Source: Pseudomonadota bacterium (lineage in GTDB: Bacteria; Pseudomonadota; Gammaproteobacteria; Burkholderiales; Thiobacillaceae). From it: DNA of 7,767 nucleotides. A model generated the notes under the pieces. The model saw nothing but the letters and a program-made list of their open reading frames with translations. It was not told the origin of the DNA and did not search any database. Location: positions 1-7,767 of the forward strand of contig JAJXXS010000276.1 in assembly GCA_021780975.1 (NCBI GenBank), read 5' to 3'. Numbering within the stretch: the stretch's first letter is position 1; each line of letters opens with the position of its first letter. The translations under genes were made by a program, and so were the position numbers. Positions 5,946-7,767 of this stretch are shown here, piece after piece.

Positions 5946-6908
5946 TCAGTAATCCTTGGCCAGATTCATGCCGGCATACAGGTGCGCCACCTGCGCGCCA
6001 TAGCCGTTGAACATGAGCGTCTTCTGCTTGAACAGGTTGCCGATGCGCCGCTCATAGCGCTGGCTCCAAGGCACCGTGTCTACATCAGGGTTGACGTTGG
6101 AATAGAACCCGTAGCGCGAGGGCACTGCGCGCATCCAGGTGGTGATGGGCTGCTGCTCCACGAAGCTGATGCGCACGATGGACTTGATGCTTTTGAAGCC
6201 GTATTTCCATGGCACGACCAGGCGCAAGGGCGCGCCGTTCTGGTTCGGCAGCACCTCGCCATAGAGCCCCACGGCGAGCAGGGTCAGAGGGTGCAGGGCC
6301 TCGTCCATGCGCAGCCCCTCGGTATAGGGCCAATCCAGGACGGGGAAGCGCTGCCCTGGAAACATCTTGGGGTCCAGCAGGGTGGTGAACTGAACGAATT
6401 TGGCGGCGCCGGTAGGCCGCGCGCGCTTGATCACTTCGGCCAGCGGGAAACCCACCCAGGGAATGACCATGGACCAGGCTTCCACGCAGCGGTGACGGTA
6501 TACATAGTCACCCAGCGCATGGGGCTTGATGAAGTCCTCCAGATGATAGGCCCCGGGGCTGGCGCAGGCCCCGTCCACGGTGACGGTCCAGGGATGCGGC
6601 TTGAGACTCGCAGCGAGCTCCGCAGGGTCCGACTTGCCGACGCCGAATTCGTAGAAATTGTTGTAGGTGGTGACGTCCTTGTAGGGGGTCAGCGCCTCCT
6701 TGGTATTGAAAGGGCTCTGATAGGCCGCGGCGAGGCGCGCCTGTGCATGCACCCCGCGCGAAGCGCTCAGCAACCCTGGCAGCGCAGCGGCCGCGGCCAG
6801 TCCGGCAGCGGAGACACCCGCCACGCCGAGAAAGCGGCGGCGCTGTTGATAGACCTTGCGGTCGGTGATTTCCGAAGGCTTGATGTCGCTGGGTTTACCG
6901 ATGTACAT
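5946..6908 (-). CDS. msrP: MsrP molybdopterin-dependent methionine sulfoxide reductase catalytic subunit
   Basis: The product (320 aa) reduces methionine sulfoxide in oxidised periplasmic proteins. The N-terminus is a Tat signal: QQRRRFLGVAG at 21-31, hydrophobic stretch to about 47 and likely cleavage at VHAQA near 53-57. The oxidoreductase Mo-binding domain follows, with the molybdenum ligand Cys141 in YVYRHRCVEAWSM. Cofactor-contact blocks include GFPLAEVIKRA (153-163), YGEVLPNQNGAPLRL (216-230) and PWKYGFKSIKSI (233-244). The family ending GMNLAKDY is complete. The minus-strand leader has GGAG five bases before the ATG. Its partner msrQ follows after 5 bases. No regulator gene (such as an MsrR/S-type two-component system) is in view. 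The fold and cofactor are those of YedY, so confidence is high. Confidence 0.96.
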   Translation of the reverse strand: MYIGKPSDIKPSEITDRKVYQQRRRFLGVAGVSAAGLAAAAALPGLLSASRGVHAQARLAAAYQSPFNTKEALTPYKDVTTYNNFYEFGVGKSDPAELAASLKPHPWTVTVDGACASPGAYHLEDFIKPHALGDYVYRHRCVEAWSMVIPWVGFPLAEVIKRARPTGAAKFVQFTTLLDPKMFPGQRFPVLDWPYTEGLRMDEALHPLTLLAVGLYGEVLPNQNGAPLRLVVPWKYGFKSIKSIVRISFVEQQPITTWMRAVPSRYGFYSNVNPDVDTVPWSQRYERRIGNLFKQKTLMFNGYGAQVAHLYAGMNLAKDY

Positions 6909-7050
6909 GATTGCTCCGTGCTGTCGTCACCGCATGAGTCGCAGCAAATGCCAAAACCTTACGGAATGTTGTTCGGACCGGCCCGTACCCGCCGGGTTCA
7001 GGTCCAGGCTGGCGAAGGCGATAGCCGGATGGGCCATAATAGACCACATC
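6909..7050. other. Divergent intergenic region between msrP and the DUF1841 gene
   Basis: These 142 bases must hold the promoters for msrP (-) and the DUF1841 gene (+). On the plus strand CATAAT (7035-7040) could be a -10 box ending about 10 bases before the ATG at 7051, but there is no good -35 at 16-18 bases. On the minus strand I see no clear sigma70 pair. No operator-like palindrome stands out. Confidence 0.3.
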
Positions 7051-7497
7051 ATGTTCCAGCCCAGCCGCGCCGAGGCGCGCCGCTTCTTCTTCGAAACCTG
7101 GGCGCGTTACCGCGCCGGCCAGCCCCTGGAGGGAGCGCAGACCCTCGCGCTGGAAGCCATACTGGCGCACCCCGAATACCACGCCGTCCTGGGCAACGCG
7201 GAACGCTTCGAGGAGCGCGAATACTTTCCCGAGCAGGGAGAGACCAATCCCTTTCTGCACCTTGCCCTGCATGTCGCCATCCTGGAACAGGTGTCCATCG
7301 ACCAGCCCGCCGGCATCCGCGCGCATTACGAACACCTGCGTCGGGCCTTGGGGGACGCGGGGCAGGCCCAGCACGCCCTCATGGACTGTCTGGCCGAAGC
7401 CCTTTGGCAAAGCCAGCGCCAGGGCCTGCCCCTAAGCCAGACGGCCTACACCGACTGCCTGGAGCGCCAGGCGGGAGCGGCCGATACGCTAAAATAG
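7051..7497 (+). CDS. DUF1841 family protein
   Basis: The product (148 aa) matches the proteobacterial DUF1841 family: an N-terminal FQPSRAEARRFFFETW block, ALEAILAHPEYH in the middle, the signature NPFLHLALHVAILEQVSIDQPAGIR at about 70-94, and a final helix with ALMDCLAEALW. It has no signal peptide or membrane segment, so it should be cytosolic and mostly helical. The function of the family is unknown to me. The frame stays open back to 6856, but those codons overlap msrP, and the family begins at MFQPSR. No Shine-Dalgarno sequence precedes 7051. The next gene starts 35 bases downstream, so they may share a transcript. Confidence 0.85.
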   Translation: MFQPSRAEARRFFFETWARYRAGQPLEGAQTLALEAILAHPEYHAVLGNAERFEEREYFPEQGETNPFLHLALHVAILEQVSIDQPAGIRAHYEHLRRALGDAGQAQHALMDCLAEALWQSQRQGLPLSQTAYTDCLERQAGAADTLK

Positions 7498-7532
7498 CGC
7501 GCCAAACATACCTTAAATTTCGCTTACCTCTG

Positions 7533-7767
7533 ATGTCCAGCCCTGTCGCCTGCCCCCTCTGGCTCTATCGTGTGCTCCCCTTTCTGCGCTGGTGGCCGAT
7601 GGTCAACCGGCAGACCCTCAAGAGCGACATGCTCGCCGGTCTGTCGGGCGCCATCATCGTGCTGCCCCAGGCGGTGGCCTTCGCCACCATTGCCGGCCTG
7701 CCCCCGGAATACGGCCTATATGCGGCCATGGTCCCGGCCATCGTGGCGGCGCTGTTCGGTTCCAGCT
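7533..7767 (+). CDS. SulP family anion transporter, N-terminal part (partial)
   Basis: The 78 codons before the window edge encode the start of a SulP/SLC26-type membrane transporter. A short cytosolic lead (LPFLRWWPMV) is followed by LKSDMLAGLSGAIIVLPQAVAFATIAGLPPEYGLYAAMVPAIVAALFGSS. The first transmembrane helix with its VLPQA-AFA core and the AGLPPEYGLYAA motif are family hallmarks. Members carry sulfate, bicarbonate or other anions, often with a C-terminal STAS domain that is not in the window. The substrate cannot be assigned. No Shine-Dalgarno sequence is visible before the ATG, and a TAAAAT (7490-7495) at the end of the preceding gene is a weak -10 candidate. Confidence 0.9.
   Translation, partial: MSSPVACPLWLYRVLPFLRWWPMVNRQTLKSDMLAGLSGAIIVLPQAVAFATIAGLPPEYGLYAAMVPAIVAALFGSS

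Noticed and set aside
5290..5952. Plus-strand open frame antisense to msrQ
   Set aside because: The Gln/Arg/Pro-rich translation has no recognisable features, and the opposite strand encodes a canonical MsrQ.

Overview
The window is GC-rich and densely coded. It looks like a chromosomal stretch of a proteobacterium, most likely a betaproteobacterium. This rests on the msrP-msrQ pair, a DUF1841 gene beside a SulP transporter, and a porin with a glutamine-rich coiled coil. The genus cannot be fixed from sequence reading alone.

Region 1 (1-2994, + strand) is a compact cluster. It holds the C-terminal end of an FMN-binding-domain protein with the SGAT flavinylation motif, a FAD:protein FMN transferase (ApbE), a small four-helix membrane protein rich in histidines (possible haem b protein, DUF4405-like), and an outer-membrane porin. 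The first three genes overlap by 4 and 8 bases and the porin follows after 99 bases. Together they read as a flavin-based electron-transfer module: ApbE attaches FMN to its neighbour, the membrane protein could exchange electrons with it, and the porin could admit a substrate. The substrate is unknown.

Region 2 (about 3034-5174) is a scar. A 3' fragment of a molybdenum hydroxylase FAD-subunit gene (- strand) abuts an IS200/IS605-family element with divergent tnpA (-) and tnpB (+). The right end of the element, with its hairpin and TCAA tip, is present. The left end is gone: the tnpA reading frame runs directly into the hydroxylase fragment. TnpB keeps all its RuvC and zinc-finger residues. 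The 21-base gap between tnpA and tnpB carries two overlapping, divergent sigma70-like promoters whose predicted start points fall on or next to the start codons.

Region 3 (5284-6908, - strand) is msrP-msrQ, the periplasmic methionine sulfoxide reductase made of a Tat-exported molybdoenzyme and its haem-binding membrane partner. Upstream of it, on the + strand, are a DUF1841 protein (7051-7497) and the beginning of a SulP-family anion transporter (7533 to the window edge).

I did not find CRISPR arrays, tRNA or rRNA genes. The points most worth a second look are the flavin/haem/porin cluster, the TnpB system with its probable omega RNA and built-in guide, the apparently leaderless tnpA/tnpB promoter pair, and the chimeric end of TnpA.
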